DNA from: Temnopleurus reevesii
Lineage: Eukaryota > Echinodermata > Echinoidea > Temnopleuroida > Temnopleuridae
DNA: 64,000 nucleotides
Assembly: GCA_036244855.1 (NCBI GenBank)
Contig: BQKZ01001371.1
Span: 14,102 to 78,101 of the forward strand
Reading direction: 5' to 3'
Made by a program: the position numbers and the translations under genes. The notes beneath the pieces were generated by a model. It was not told the DNA's origin, ran no database searches, and worked only from the letters and a program-made list of their open reading frames with translations. Shown here in pieces: positions 62,213-64,000 of the stretch. The stretch's first letter is position 1; each line of letters begins with the position of its first letter.

Positions 62213-62416
62213 ATGCAATTGAAGATTTCGGAGGTTTGCTGCAGATCACACCTTTTTCAGGATATTTTGCACCCAATCTGTTCTACAGGAGTTGAGCTGG
62301 GAAATACCTTACGGATTGCTGAAGATATGAGAGGAATGGAAAGTTATTGTGAGGAGAACCCGGCCCTACTGCTCCCCGACGGATCAAGATCTAAGGGATA
62401 TGTAAAACAATCATAA
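62213..62416 (+). other. Coding-like 67-codon frame of unknown identity
   Basis: The central part (GVELGNTLRIAEDMRGMES, then ENPALLLPDGSRSKGY) has non-repetitive, coding-like composition and higher G+C than its flanks. Possible splice acceptors precede it (TTCTACAG near 62290), and GTAAAA follows near 62400. I recognise no family. It may be an isolated exon, a decayed element or chance. Confidence 0.2.
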
Positions 62417-63423
62417 TCATTAAAACATATATAAATGATATCAAAAACTTTGTTTCTTTACATGTCATCTATATTCTATAGATTTCTCAAAGATGATTAT
62501 TCTACATTTGATGAAAAAAAAAACAGTGAGAAAAATCTAAGATTTGGCCAATTTGATAATTCATTAATCAATTTATCATGTGTGTTTAGACACTTAAAAG
62601 GCATGGTTTTTCTTAAGATTTTAAATATGTGATGCAATCTTAATTTAGCCCCCTTTTTCGCATACTGATATTTGATATGTCGTGTGATTCAGCCAGGAGA
62701 TGGCGCCTTTCAAGCTGCATCTTCCTGAGAGATTGAGCTGCGTCACTTCGGCAGAGAGGTATACATCTATGCACTATGAGCAGAATTTACAAAGGCTTTC
62801 GGAAAAAAAATAAACAAGTTCATTCAAGCATCCATTATGGTTAGATACATACGACAGAAACAGAAAAATTCCTTCCCTCTTATTCTGCTGAAATATGTCA
62901 AATAGACGTCGCACATTGCATGGTGAGGTATGCTTTCAATCTTGTATATCTAGCTATTGCGAATGCCTGAATGAAGTTGTTCACTTTGTCCCAAATCCTC
63001 TTTCCTGTCGGCTCACAGTGATGAACATCGCTGTGTTCATTCATCGGATAACGCATCAAAACTCGTTGTTCTTCATCATTTTGGTTTAAACTTTATGTAT
63101 TGATTCTTCAGTTTTTAAAAATATAAATAGGGCCAAACATTAGCAAAAAGCACAGCAAAGCGATTTTCTGACTATACAAAACAATATTTTATCTATTTAT
63201 TTATTATTTATTATAGTCATATTTAAAAACAGGGTAGGTGCATTCAGTTGTAAAACCTGCTTTACAAGCACGTCCTGTGTACAATTCATTTCCGTTTTGA
63301 AAGTCCAAGATTTATAAGGTTTCAATTGTTGAAAGCATAGTCGTAATATCTTTCCCTCATACATTCTGTTAACATTATGTTAATAGAATGGGAGTGGATA
63401 TTAGGGTAATTTAAGAAAGGTAT
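62417..63423. other. Noncoding stretch
   Basis: No element is recognised. A short ATTTATTTATT tract lies near 63190-63215. Confidence 0.5.
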
Positions 63424-63486
63424 GTTTGTATGTGTGTATGTGTGTGTATGTGTGTGTGTGTGTGTAGGTGTGTGCGTGTGTGAGGG

Positions 63487-63538
<52 letters not shown>

Positions 63539-63556
63539 AGAGAAGGAGAGAGGAAG
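63424..63556. repeat. Compound (GT)n-(GA)n microsatellite
   Basis: About 70 bases of GT dinucleotides pass directly into about 60 bases of (GA)n without a spacer. Confidence 0.95.
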
Positions 63557-63818
63557 ATACACTACGAAAGGAAGTAAAAGTATAATATGTGAACACTAGT
63601 AAAACTAACTATTGCATAGTAATAGTACATGCAGATGCTTCGTTTATGATCTTTTTCATACTGCAAATATAACATCTTTATAATCATAACATATTTATTA
63701 CAATCAATGAATTCAAATCAATTAGGAGAACGAAGAAAATCCAAGATGATGGAAAAATAAAAGAAAGAACGGAGTAGAAGATGATGTAGGTGCACTATAA
63801 TAAAATGCATGCATTTTT

Positions 63819-64000
63819 GAGGCGCCGTAGTGTAGTGGTTCTGACTCTCGCCTTTCAACCAGAGGGTCGTAGTTCGAATCCCACCTATGGCGTCAATTTC
63901 CTTCAGCAAGAAATTCATCCACACTGTGCTGCATTCAACCCAGGTGAGGTGAATGGGTACCTGGTTGGAATGTATTCCTTGAAAAAGCTGATGCGCCTGA
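63819..64000 (+). mobile_element. tRNA-derived SINE, cut by the window end
   Basis: GAGGCGCCGTAGTGTAGTGG, then CTCTCGCCTTTCAACCAGAG and AGTTCGAATCCC form a tRNA-like head. GCGCCGTA can pair with TATGGCGT at the head's ends, an acceptor-stem-like helix with two G-T pairs. The body AGCAAGAAATTCATCCACAC and CAACCCAGGTGAGG follows; the 3' tail lies beyond position 64000. The anticodon-loop-like CTTTCAA hints at a tRNA-Glu(TTC)-like ancestor, which is inference. Confidence 0.93.

Noticed and set aside
1..64000. CRISPR arrays, operons, phage or defence islands
   Set aside because: No spaced identical repeats with unique spacers, no closely packed same-strand genes and no prokaryotic gene families are present. 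The window is animal nuclear DNA.

Overview
This is an AT-rich (roughly 35-37% G+C by eye), repeat-dense, gene-poor piece of a metazoan nuclear genome. One spliced gene, tRNA-derived SINEs, foldback DNA transposons, decayed non-LTR retrotransposons, long microsatellites and the absence of bacterial gene organisation all point to an animal. The SINE type and the 'TTAAAGGGGAA' foldback family are ones I recall from echinoderm (sea urchin-like) and other marine invertebrate assemblies. That taxonomic call rests on memory, not on a search.

The only confidently identified gene is a TMEM151-family multipass membrane protein on the minus strand. Its large exon (25286..23430) encodes nearly the whole conserved protein, from just before the first membrane segment to the stop, including a PPPY motif and a C-terminal ETSV tail. 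Its 5' side is a clean splice acceptor, so a short upstream first exon must exist. A candidate at 36904..36842 has ATG in a YY1-like context, 21 codons and a perfect GTGAGT donor in the matching phase 0. If correct, the gene has one ~11.6 kb intron covering 36841..25287.

Layout. 1-15 kb: noncoding DNA with purine tracts, one full SINE, a rearranged foldback element (4490-4723) and a 38-bp minisatellite (7652-7866). 12.8-19.1 kb: a cluster of foldback elements with terminal inverted repeats, one from each of five families (A-E). 23.4-36.9 kb: the TMEM151 gene; its putative intron holds a LINE 3' fragment, a 335-bp retroposed segment with a perfect 13-bp target duplication, SINE pieces and a LINE linker fragment. 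37-52 kb: mostly featureless, with a second family-D element, large microsatellites and a perfect 28-bp palindrome. 52.7-53.6 kb: a diverged ~180-bp tandem repeat. 56.4-57.3 kb: a 27-bp minisatellite, open in frame, interrupted by a sixth foldback family. 58-64 kb: SINEs, second copies of families B and C, a fresh 53-bp tandem duplication and compound GT/GA microsatellites.

There is no operon, CRISPR array, rRNA or functional tRNA. Most remaining open frames are short chance frames in AT-rich DNA or frames through microsatellites. A few with coding-like composition are listed at low confidence.
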